The notes under the pieces: model-generated
Told to the model about the DNA's origin: nothing
Database searches by the model: none
Seen by the model: the letters and a program-made list of their open reading frames with translations, nothing else
NCBI GenBank assembly: GCA_019421925.1
Contig: JAHZEH010000076.1
Coordinates: 1 to 8,139 of the forward strand
DNA: 8,139 nucleotides
Direction of reading: 5' to 3'
DNA from: Clostridia bacterium
GTDB taxonomy: Bacteria > Bacillota > Clostridia > Christensenellales > CALWSW01
Part shown: piece by piece, positions 1-6,607 of the stretch
How positions within the stretch are numbered: position 1 is the stretch's first letter
Layout of the letters: every line of letters begins with the position of its first letter
Program-made: the position numbers and the translations under genes

Positions 1-159
1 GGCCGCGGGGGGCCTTCCTCCAATATGTCTCACTGTTCCTTTCCACCGCTAAAGGAAGCCATATTTGCCGCCGCTCCTTCTTTCTCCCCCCTGCCGTTGC
101 CTAAGGATGCGTGCATGACCGTGCCGCCCTTTAAAAATGGCAAATTTTCCTCAAAGCCC
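1..159. other. Left-edge non-coding stretch
   Basis: I see no supportable gene here. Open frames on either strand are short and lack a convincing ribosome site or family resemblance. A 5-bp inverted repeat (AAAAT at 134-138, ATTTT at 144-148) lies upstream of the candidate promoter of the first reductase. The segment is probably upstream regulatory or intergenic DNA, and any gene to its left lies outside the window. Confidence 0.5.
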
Positions 160-190
160 TTGCAATTAAAGTACCTTTATGATCTAGCAT
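160..190 (+). promoter_or_regulatory. Candidate MerR-type promoter of the first reductase
   Basis: A -35-like TTGCAA (160-165) and a -10-like TAGCAT (185-190) are separated by 19 nt instead of the usual 17. A perfect dyad TAAAG-TAC-CTTTA (167-179) lies inside the spacer. An over-long spacer holding a dyad is the classic layout of MerR-activated promoters, where the regulator twists the DNA to bring the two hexamers into line. A MerR-family gene lies directly downstream of the reductase, so it is the obvious candidate to bind here. Each hexamer matches consensus at only 4 of 6 positions, so the call is a prediction. Confidence 0.5.
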
Positions 191-236
191 CTGTATTAGG
201 GCCCTGTGAAAAATAAATTGGGAGGATACGGATTTG

Positions 237-2126
237 ATGAAGAAGAAACTGTTGGCTGCCGCGCTTTCGGCAGCAATGACTCTTTCTTTGGCCGCCTGTA
301 CCGCCGGCCAGACGGTGCAGCCCGCTGAAACCCCCGTCGGGACGCAGCAGCCTTCGGTGGCGCAAAAAGACGAACAGAGCGCCCCATATACCTATGCGGA
401 TACCATTGCATGGGATGGAGAGTACGACGTGATTGTGGTGGGTTTCGGAGGCGCTGGGGCGTCTGCAGCCATTGCCGCGGCCGACGCGGGCGCGGAGGTG
501 CTGCTGACGGAGAAGGCGCCGGAGGGACACGAAGGGGGAAATACCCGCTATTGTGCCCAGCTTTTTGTGACCTCGGACGACTACGACCAGGCGCTGACCT
601 ACTACAAGAATCTGCGGGGTGCCTGCAGCAGCACCAGCGACGCCATTTTGGAGACATACGCCAAGGGGCTGACGGAGATCAAGGACTATCTGGCCTCCAT
701 GGGAGCCAACAGGGATGAGATGAAGGAGTGGACGGATACTACAGGCAACTTGGCCCGGGAATATCCTGAGATGGAGGGGGCGGAGGGCATCCGCACCTTT
801 ACGGTCGATCAGACGGTCATGCAGGGGGGCCTGTGGAATCTGCTGCGTAAAAATGTGATGGAGCGTTCGGATAAGATTACGGCGTGGTTTGAATCCCCGG
901 GCAAACACCTGATTCAGGAACCGGAAACGGGTACGATTATCGGCGTGCAGGTGGAACACAAGGGGGAACTGCTTAATATCCGGGCAAGGAATGGCGTTGT
1001 GCTGGCCACGGGAGGTTTCGAGAACAATGAGGAGATGATGGAGACCTATCTGGGCATCACGGAGTTTGTGCCTGCCGGGACGCTCTACAATACGGGCGAC
1101 GGCATCGCAATGGCGATGGAGGCGGGGGCCAATCTCTGGCATATGAACGTGTACGAGGGCACCAGCGCCTATGGCGGCCTCATCCACGAGTCAGCCCGGA
1201 CAGCGGCGGCCGGGGCGAAGCCCTTCTTCTCCAAGGGGAGCGTCATCCTGGTGGGGGGCAACGGCGGCCGCTATTTGCGGGAGGACGTGTATCAGAGGCA
1301 TGGGCACCACAATGTGGCCGGCAGCTGGATTATGCTCAACTACCCGGAAACCTCCTATGCCGTATTTGACGAGGCCCAGAGGCTATCCGGGCCGGCATAT
1401 AAGAGCTGGAGCGCGGACAGCAGCGAGGAGATCGGCAAGGGGTATGTCGTAAAAGCGGACACTCTTTCAGAACTGGCCGCTCTGACGGGTATGGACCCCG
1501 AGGTATTGGCGGCCACCGTCGCCCAGTACAACGAGGGCGCGGCCAGCGGGGAGGACCGGTTTGAACGGGCGGCGGATACCATGACGGCGCTTTCGGAGAC
1601 AGGTCCCTATTATGCCATCAAGCTGGTGCGGGTATTCCTCAACACGCAGGGCGGTCCGGAACGCAATGAGAACGCAGAGGTCCTGGGGCTGGACGGCCAG
1701 CCTATCCCCCATCTGTATAGCGCGGGCGAGCTGGGCGGCATCACGTCCAACATGTACCAGGGCGGCGGGAATGTGGCGGAATGTGTCATCTTTGGCCGTA
1801 TCGCCGGGACAAACGCGGCGGCCCCCAAGGACGAACTGCCCCCCTATGAGGCGCAGGAGCCGGTTCAGTCCAGTATCCTCTATACGGTGGATTATGTGGA
1901 AGAGAATGAAGGGGATCAATATGACCTGAGCGGGAATGAGTATACCGGCATTGGCCAGGGCATGGGCGGCGACGTGGTGGTCAAGGTAAGGACCGCGGAT
2001 GGGATCATTGAGGATGTCCAGGTGCTGGAGCATATGGAGACGGAGGGCATCTGTGAGAAGGCCATCGAAACCGTTCCGGCGGCCATCGTGGCGGCCCAGT
2101 CGGCAGATGTGGCAAAGGCCGGCTGA
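237..2126 (+). CDS. Exported FAD-dependent reductase lipoprotein with truncated C-terminal FMN-binding domain
   Basis: This is a 629-residue flavoprotein of the fumarate reductase / FAD-binding-2 family. It probably reduces an organic electron acceptor outside the membrane; the substrate is unknown. The signal peptide ends in a lipobox, Leu-Ala-Ala-Cys with Cys21, followed by a low-complexity linker. The FAD domain begins near residue 63, with GxGxxG at 69-74 and the ribose-binding acid Glu92. Gly-Asp-Gly at 287-289 and YQGGGN at 507-512 also fit the family. The last element recalls the Tyr-Pro-Gly stretch of 3-oxosteroid dehydrogenases. The His normally four residues before the Gly-Gly pair (472-473) is Leu468 here. 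Residues from about 568 onward match the first half of an FMN-binding domain, but the protein ends just before the SGAT attachment motif. ATG 237 was chosen; TTG 234 is an equally possible start, 8 nt from GGGAGGA (220-226) against 11 nt for the ATG. No twin-arginine motif is present, so export should be by Sec. Confidence 0.87.
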   Translation: MKKKLLAAALSAAMTLSLAACTAGQTVQPAETPVGTQQPSVAQKDEQSAPYTYADTIAWDGEYDVIVVGFGGAGASAAIAAADAGAEVLLTEKAPEGHEGGNTRYCAQLFVTSDDYDQALTYYKNLRGACSSTSDAILETYAKGLTEIKDYLASMGANRDEMKEWTDTTGNLAREYPEMEGAEGIRTFTVDQTVMQGGLWNLLRKNVMERSDKITAWFESPGKHLIQEPETGTIIGVQVEHKGELLNIRARNGVVLATGGFENNEEMMETYLGITEFVPAGTLYNTGDGIAMAMEAGANLWHMNVYEGTSAYGGLIHESARTAAAGAKPFFSKGSVILVGGNGGRYLREDVYQRHGHHNVAGSWIMLNYPETSYAVFDEAQRLSGPAYKSWSADSSEEIGKGYVVKADTLSELAALTGMDPEVLAATVAQYNEGAASGEDRFERAADTMTALSETGPYYAIKLVRVFLNTQGGPERNENAEVLGLDGQPIPHLYSAGELGGITSNMYQGGGNVAECVIFGRIAGTNAAAPKDELPPYEAQEPVQSSILYTVDYVEENEGDQYDLSGNEYTGIGQGMGGDVVVKVRTADGIIEDVQVLEHMETEGICEKAIETVPAAIVAAQSADVAKAG

Positions 2127-2156
2127 CCTATTATGAGATGGGCCAATAAAGCATGC

Positions 2157-2189
2157 AGGGGGGATCGCCTGATTCGGGCGGTCCTCCCT
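2157..2189 (+). terminator. Hairpin terminator after the first reductase
   Basis: A 13-bp stem (2157-2169 with 2177-2189, including two G-U pairs) closes a 7-nt loop 30 bases after the reductase stop codon. Only a short TTT run follows it, so it may terminate incompletely and let some transcripts run into the MerR gene. Confidence 0.55.
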
Positions 2190-2201
2190 TTCGTGCTCCA
2201 C

Positions 2202-2230
2202 ATGACAGAGAGAGGGCATTTTGATAGAAT
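2202..2230 (+). promoter_or_regulatory. Sigma-A type promoter of the MerR-family gene
   Basis: ATGACA (2202-2207) and TAGAAT (2225-2230) each match consensus at 5 of 6 positions with an ideal 17-nt spacer. A TGN extended -10 element (TGA at 2222-2224) directly precedes the -10 hexamer. Transcription would start near 2237, about 30 bases before the start codon. The normal spacing contrasts with the long-spacer promoter of the reductase, so the regulator could be made constitutively. Confidence 0.6.
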
Positions 2231-2266
2231 GGGACTATAGAAGAATTGTGGGGGGAGGAAAGTGGG

Positions 2267-3121
2267 ATGGAGAAAAAGTACTCGATCGGGGAGATTGCCG
2301 ACAGGCTGGGGCTAACACCCCAGGCCCTGCGCTATTTTGAGCAGAGGGGCTTTATCGACATTGACCGGGAGATCGAAAACAACTGGCGCAGCTTTTCCCG
2401 GGCGGATTTTCATTCTATCCTTCGATTCAATTTTTTCAGGAGCTGCGGTTTCCCGCTCAGGGAGGCCCGGGATAAGTTTATCGACAGCACGCTGGAGGAG
2501 ACCAGGGAGGGGATGATCCGGAGGGCTGAGGAGATCCGGCAGGAAGTGCGCTGGCAGCAGCGCATTATGGAGACCCTGGAACATAAGGCGGCGGTGCTGG
2601 ACCGGGCTATCCACCGGCTGGGTGAGTGCGAGGAAGGGAGTCTATCCAGGGTTTGGTGCGTGTTTTATCCGGAGGATGACGGCCCCCTTCAGCCGCCGGC
2701 GCTGCGGGAACTGGTTAAGCGTTGGGCGGCCGCCCAGCCTGTCGTCCGGCCCTTTACCGTTTGGAGCGTGGCCGGGCGGAGAGGCGGCATTCCCGCCGCG
2801 CTGCGGGAGAGGCCCGGCCTGGGATGCTTCCTTGACGGGGAGGGGGAACTCGCGCCCCGGGTGTTCCCCGGCGAGGAGCCCTTTTTAGAGGACTACTCCT
2901 CCCCAAGGTGTATCTATGGAGTGTTTCGAGCGACCTCCCCCCAGGAGAGACTGGAGGACTTCCGCCGGATGGAGGAATACGCCGGAGCGGCGAAGCTGGA
3001 TTCCCGGGGAATGATGCTCTCCCGGCCCATCGCCAGCAAGAGGTATGACGGCGTTAAAGTCAGTTATTATGAGGCATGGCTCCTGTGCAGCGGGAGAGGG
3101 GCCGGCGGCTCCGGAGACTGA
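2267..3121 (+). CDS. MerR-family transcriptional regulator with C-terminal effector domain
   Basis: This is a 284-residue DNA-binding regulator. The N terminus (residues 5-72) is a typical MerR winged helix: YSIGEIADRLG, then TPQALRYFEQRG, then the wing region. A charged helical segment at about 75-120 should form the dimer coiled coil. Residues about 125-275 form a long C-terminal domain that faintly resembles the GyrI/BmrR-like small-molecule binding fold (YGVF at 217-220, then YYEAWLLC at 267-274). That suggests an organic effector and not a metal, since no metal-binding Cys cluster is visible. ATG 2267 is preferred over the in-frame TTG at 2246 because GGGGGAGG (2251-2258) lies 8 nt before it and the protein then starts at the usual place for the family. 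It follows the reductase on the same strand and likely controls it through the dyad promoter at 160-190. The sequence does not show the effector. Confidence 0.87.
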   Translation: MEKKYSIGEIADRLGLTPQALRYFEQRGFIDIDREIENNWRSFSRADFHSILRFNFFRSCGFPLREARDKFIDSTLEETREGMIRRAEEIRQEVRWQQRIMETLEHKAAVLDRAIHRLGECEEGSLSRVWCVFYPEDDGPLQPPALRELVKRWAAAQPVVRPFTVWSVAGRRGGIPAALRERPGLGCFLDGEGELAPRVFPGEEPFLEDYSSPRCIYGVFRATSPQERLEDFRRMEEYAGAAKLDSRGMMLSRPIASKRYDGVKVSYYEAWLLCSGRGAGGSGD

Positions 3122-3134
3122 GAGGACACAAAGA

Positions 3135-3160
3135 GGCGGGAGCCCGACAGGGCTCCCGCC
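3135..3160. terminator. Bidirectional terminator between the convergent genes
   Basis: A perfect 11-bp GC-rich stem (3135-3145 with 3150-3160) has a GACA loop. It lies 13 bases after the MerR stop and 16 bases beyond the stop of the opposing reductase. A U-rich stretch (TCTTTGTG) follows on the - strand and TTTGTTTT follows at a distance on the + strand, so it can serve both convergent transcripts. Confidence 0.75.
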
Positions 3161-3176
3161 AAACAGTGGATTTGTT

Positions 3177-4976
3177 TTAGGATTCCGCGTAGGTCCCTGC
3201 GCTTGTTCCGGCGATGCGGCCGTAGACAATGGCGCCGCAGACTGCGGATACGCCGTCATGGAAGCCGCCCGTGACCTCGCCCGCAGCGTACAGGCCGGAG
3301 ATGGGCTGCTCGCTCCTGTCCAAAACCTGGGCGGCCTCATTGATGCGGATACCGCCTGCGGTGGTGTGGACATTGGGGGTGATGCGCACGGCCCAGAAGG
3401 GGCCCTCAGAGATGGGGGCATCCATGGCGGAGGAGCGCCCGAATGCCTCGTCGCTGCCTGCCGCCACAGAGGCGTTCCAGGTCTCCACAGCTGCGGTCAA
3501 AGCGTCCGCAGGGACGCCGATCTGGCCAGCCAGCTCCTCCAGGGTATTGGCCGAGAAATAATCGCCCTCCACCAGGTACTTCTCCATCTTGGCCTCGCCT
3601 GCCAGTTTGGCGGCATGATCCATGACGTACCAGTAGTACTTCTCCGTCCGGTTCTCGTTGACCGTCACATGGCGGTCCTCCCCCGGGACAAAGATGGTGT
3701 CAGAGGTATTGGTCTCATCCATGAAGCGTACGCCGTCCTGGGAGACAGCGATGGCGTTGCTCACGCCGCTGGGAAAGTTGGGGCGGACGCGCATAATTTC
3801 CATATTCTCCAGATCGGCCCCCACAGCGGTGGCCATAAGGATACCGTCGCCCTGGCTCCCCGGGGAGGAGTTGGTGCCCAGGCCCTTGAGGCGGGCGTCA
3901 TACTGGGCGACCATCTCGTTGTTGGAGGCGAAGTTGCCGGTGGCGATGACCACGCTCTTGGCGTGGATGACATAGTCGACGCCGTCGGCCTCATTGGTGG
4001 CTTTTGCGCCCACGACAGCCCCGTCCTGGGTGATGAGCTCCAGGCCCCGGGTATTGAGGTAGACGGGGATGTTCCGCTTTTCAATCTCGGCGATCATGGG
4101 CTGAACAATGTTCTGGCCTGCGCTTCCCTCAGCGGGACGGTGCGCCCTGGCCACGGGGCTGCCGTGCCCAGCCACCTGCATGCTCATGTCGGAGCCCAGG
4201 GCGGCCAGGAATTCCACCGCGTCCACAGACTGCTCTGTCATGACGGTCAGCAGGTTGGGGTTGCGGTAGGTGACGCCCCTGGAACGGATGAAGGCCTCGA
4301 AGTCCTCCGGCTTGTCCGAAATACCGTTGGCCTCCTGGAAACGGGTGCCCGCGGCCTCAATGCCGCCGCCTGCCCGGCCGGTGTCGCCCCCCAGGAAGGA
4401 CATCCACTCCAGAAGGATGACATCCGCCCCGGCGTTGTTCGCTTCCAGTGTGGCGGCCATACCGGAACCGCCGCCCCCGATCACCAGAACATCGGTGGTC
4501 AACTCTTCCTGCTGATTGACCGCCTGGGGCTCGCTGGACGCGGCGCCCTTGAGAGCCTCGGGATCGCCGCCCGCCTGGGCGACGCAGTCCTCTACGGCGG
4601 CCAGGATGGCATTACTGGTATAGGTTGCGCCTGAGACGGCCTCCACGGACAGAGTCTGGCCGGAGACGATCTTCCCGGGGATGGAATCAATGGCTGAGTC
4701 GCCGATGCCCGGGGTCTCCTGATGCTCGCCCACATCAACTGCGTCGATGGCGTTTTCAGAGAAAGTTACGGACAGGGTCAGATCCCCGTTATGTCCCTTT
4801 GCCGTGGCTGTATAGGTGCCGGGGGTATACAGGCCCGGCGCGGCTGCGGTCTGGACAGGGGTTGGGGAAGCCGCCGCCGGGGTTGGGGCGGCGCTCTCTG
4901 CAGGTCCGCATGCGGCGAGGCTGAGCAGCATTACCGCGGCTGCGAACAGGGACAACATCTGTTTGGTTCTCTTCAT
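3177..4976 (-). CDS. Flavinylated FMN-binding / FAD-dependent reductase lipoprotein
   Basis: This is a 599-residue exported flavoprotein reductase. The signal peptide has a Leu-Ala-Ala-Cys lipobox with Cys23 and no twin-arginine motif, followed by a Pro/Ala/Thr linker (24-48). Residues about 49-135 are a complete FMN-binding domain with SGAT at 115-118. Thr118 is the expected site for covalent FMN attachment by an ApbE flavin transferase. The FAD domain runs from about 160 to 595, with a GGGGSG loop at 167-172, Glu190 and the GGDTGRAGGG segment. This domain order is that of extracytosolic fumarate and urocanate reductase relatives: electrons arrive at FMN, pass to FAD, and reduce the substrate. 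His537 is kept, but Ser425 (in DETNTSD) and Ser577 stand where fumarate reductases have catalytic and carboxylate-binding arginines, so fumarate is unlikely. The start ATG has AGGAG 6 nt upstream (4983-4987). It is divergent from a LysR gene that probably activates it. Confidence 0.92.
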   Translation of the reverse strand: MKRTKQMLSLFAAAVMLLSLAACGPAESAAPTPAAASPTPVQTAAAPGLYTPGTYTATAKGHNGDLTLSVTFSENAIDAVDVGEHQETPGIGDSAIDSIPGKIVSGQTLSVEAVSGATYTSNAILAAVEDCVAQAGGDPEALKGAASSEPQAVNQQEELTTDVLVIGGGGSGMAATLEANNAGADVILLEWMSFLGGDTGRAGGGIEAAGTRFQEANGISDKPEDFEAFIRSRGVTYRNPNLLTVMTEQSVDAVEFLAALGSDMSMQVAGHGSPVARAHRPAEGSAGQNIVQPMIAEIEKRNIPVYLNTRGLELITQDGAVVGAKATNEADGVDYVIHAKSVVIATGNFASNNEMVAQYDARLKGLGTNSSPGSQGDGILMATAVGADLENMEIMRVRPNFPSGVSNAIAVSQDGVRFMDETNTSDTIFVPGEDRHVTVNENRTEKYYWYVMDHAAKLAGEAKMEKYLVEGDYFSANTLEELAGQIGVPADALTAAVETWNASVAAGSDEAFGRSSAMDAPISEGPFWAVRITPNVHTTAGGIRINEAAQVLDRSEQPISGLYAAGEVTGGFHDGVSAVCGAIVYGRIAGTSAGTYAES

Positions 4977-5014
4977 GTTCTTCTCCTCTCTTGCGGCCTG
5001 ACAGCCGCTCTGCT

Positions 5015-5040
5015 ATTATCTTAATGTCTATTTTTCTCAA
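5015..5040 (-). promoter_or_regulatory. Candidate promoter of the second reductase
   Basis: On the - strand, GATAAT (5015-5020, 5 of 6 matches) serves as -10 and TTGAGA (5035-5040, 5 of 6) as -35, with a short 14-nt spacer. Poor spacing is common at activator-dependent promoters. The predicted start near 5008 leaves a leader of about 31 bases and places the LysR dyad centre at about -66. Confidence 0.45.
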
Positions 5041-5060
5041 AGTAAATTTGATTTTTTACT

Positions 5061-5087
5061 GTTTGTATTGAAATGATTAATACAAAC
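5061..5087. promoter_or_regulatory. LysR-type operator: perfect 9-bp inverted repeat
   Basis: GTTTGTATT (5061-5069) is matched exactly by AATACAAAC (5079-5087) around a 9-nt spacer. The core contains a T-N11-A arrangement (T5068, A5080) centred on 5074, which is the recognised half-site pattern for LysR-family regulators. It lies between the divergent LysR gene and reductase, near -66 for the reductase and ending 12 bases before the LysR start codon. This suits activation of the reductase together with autorepression. Confidence 0.72.
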
Positions 5088-5099
5088 GGGGAGGTTTTC

Positions 5100-5996
5100 A
5101 TGGATGCACAACAGTTGCGCTGCTTTTTGGAGGTTGCGGACCGGCGGAGTTTCTCCCAGGCGGCGGAGGCGCTCTTCCTCTCCCAGCCCGCCGTGACCTA
5201 TCAGGTAGCGCGGCTGGAGGAGGAGCTGGGTTTTCCCCTTTTTGACCGCCGCTCCCGCAAGATTGCCCTCACATCCGGGGGGCGGGTGTTCTACAGGAGG
5301 GCCGGGCATCTGCTCGGCGAGATGGACCGGATTGTCCGGGAGGCGAAACGGGAATATCAGGCGTCCCAGGGGGTGGTCGCCTGCGGCCATTTTTATCCGG
5401 AGAACGACGCCATTTTTCCGGGGGCTCTGCGGGCCTTTCAGGAGCATTGCCCAGGAGCCGAAGTCACAGTGAAGCTCCCCTTCTTTGCGGAGCTCTGCGG
5501 GGCGGTGACGGCGGGGGATTTGGACGGGGCGGTTGTCCCCGAGGGCTACCTTCCCAGGCAGCGGGAGGCGCTGGATGCGGACAGATTGTATGAGGCCCGG
5601 GAATTCTGCGTCATGGCGAGGGAGCACCCTCTGGCGGGGAGGGAGAAGGTCACGATGAAGGATATCGCGCGGGCGGGATATATCGCCCCGCCGCAGAAGC
5701 TGGCCCTGTCCGTCATGTCCCCCACAGTCCGCTATCTGTGCTCCCACAGGGACGAATTTCTTTTAGAGACGGTTAACGGAACAGAGGAGGCCACCTTTCT
5801 GGCGGCGATGGGCCGGGGCGTTCTTATCTCCGTGGGCAGGTCGGATCAGCTCCCCTATGGTCTGATCCAGCGCCCCATTGAGGGCAGCAGACCTGTGGGG
5901 GTCTATTTTATACGGCGCAAAGGCGGGGAGGAGGGCGTGGAGAAGCTCGCCGGTTTTTTGGTCCAATACTATGCCCGACATTTTTGGGGCGGGTGA
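5100..5996 (+). CDS. LysR-family transcriptional regulator
   Basis: This is a 298-residue LysR-type regulator of normal family length. Residues 3-62 form the winged helix-turn-helix: QLRCFLEVAD, FSQAAEALFLSQPAVT, then the wing FDRRSRKIALT. A linker helix spans about 63-88. The rest is the periplasmic-binding-protein-like co-inducer domain, whose ligand cannot be read from sequence. The family usually binds a small metabolite related to the neighbouring pathway, here perhaps the reductase substrate. ATG 5100 is preferred over the in-frame ATG at 5073 because GGGGAGG (5088-5094) lies just before it and the protein then begins M-D-x-x-Q-L as LysR proteins do. The upstream start would also place coding sequence across the operator. 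It is divergent from the FMN/FAD reductase. No clear terminator follows it before 6564. Confidence 0.93.
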   Translation: MDAQQLRCFLEVADRRSFSQAAEALFLSQPAVTYQVARLEEELGFPLFDRRSRKIALTSGGRVFYRRAGHLLGEMDRIVREAKREYQASQGVVACGHFYPENDAIFPGALRAFQEHCPGAEVTVKLPFFAELCGAVTAGDLDGAVVPEGYLPRQREALDADRLYEAREFCVMAREHPLAGREKVTMKDIARAGYIAPPQKLALSVMSPTVRYLCSHRDEFLLETVNGTEEATFLAAMGRGVLISVGRSDQLPYGLIQRPIEGSRPVGVYFIRRKGGEEGVEKLAGFLVQYYARHFWGG

Positions 5997-6563
5997 GAGA
6001 CAGGGGAGCTTTTTCAAGGCGTGCTGCCGCCTGCGCCAAACACAGAAAACCAGGCGGAAAACAGTATCGCATACCGGCGCAGGGAGATCACCGGCCCCTG
6101 TACGCGGGACAGCACCGGCCTCGTGGGAGCTTACACAGATGAGGCCCGAAGCGGCGCCGGTGTTCCCGGGCGTTTGCCGCCGCCGGGGCCATCGCTTGGA
6201 CGCAGTGGCCGTCTATGATGTTTGGTGTGGTCCCCGCGATGCGGCGGAGGGGTTCCAATTCCGGTGGGAGATGGGGCGCTTGGGAATTTCAGCGGTTTCC
6301 GCCTCTGCTCCCGGGTGGTATCTCAGACACCGGTGCATTCCCGACTGAGCTTTTGACCGTTGGCGCCGGACAGCGCCGGGTGCTGCAAAGCCGGCAGGAG
6401 TATCGCAGGAAGGCGCTCGGTCCAGAAGGGTTTGCATGGGGGCGGTATGCTTCCCGCCCGGCTGTGACACGGCAGAGGGCAATACCTCGCCAACCAGGCT
6501 GGAGCAGAGGCAGTGCGGTTGATATTGGGCAGGTGTGCAGCAGTTTATCCCGGCCCAAAATGG
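5997..6563. other. 567-base stretch without a recognisable gene
   Basis: Open frames occur here on both strands, but their products are Arg/Pro/Gly-rich, resemble no family I know and lack good ribosome sites. Several GC-rich hairpins are visible: GGCGC/GCGCC (6362-6366 with 6373-6377) and GGGCGG/CCGCCC (6440-6445 with 6454-6459). ACCGG recurs at 6073, 6090 and 6114. It may be a decayed gene, a structured RNA or the long 3' end of the LysR transcript. I cannot choose between these. Confidence 0.4.
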
Positions 6564-6600
6564 AAAAACCGCCAACTGCTCTGCGCAATTGGCGGTTTTT
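6564..6600. terminator. Strong bidirectional Rho-independent terminator
   Basis: A perfect 12-bp stem (AAAAACCGCCAA at 6564-6575, TTGGCGGTTTTT at 6589-6600) closes a 13-nt loop, with five T's in both reading directions. It begins 8 bases beyond the CCA end of the tRNA on the - strand, so it ends the tRNA transcript. It also stops any transcript coming from the LysR side. Confidence 0.88.
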
Positions 6601-6607
6601 CTGCAAG

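Noticed and set aside
30..117. 28-codon - strand frame at the left edge with an AAGGAG-like site before an internal ATG
   Set aside because: It is too short and resembles nothing. The site could arise by chance in purine-rich sequence, so I did not call it a gene.
177..1187. 336-codon open frame on the - strand opposite the first reductase
   Set aside because: It is an antisense shadow in high-GC coding DNA, with no ribosome site or recognisable domain.
3045..4634. 529-codon open frame on the + strand opposite the second reductase
   Set aside because: It is the antisense shadow of a gene with clear FMN and FAD motifs. It is Gly/Val/His-rich without a family pattern, and its start lies inside the MerR gene.
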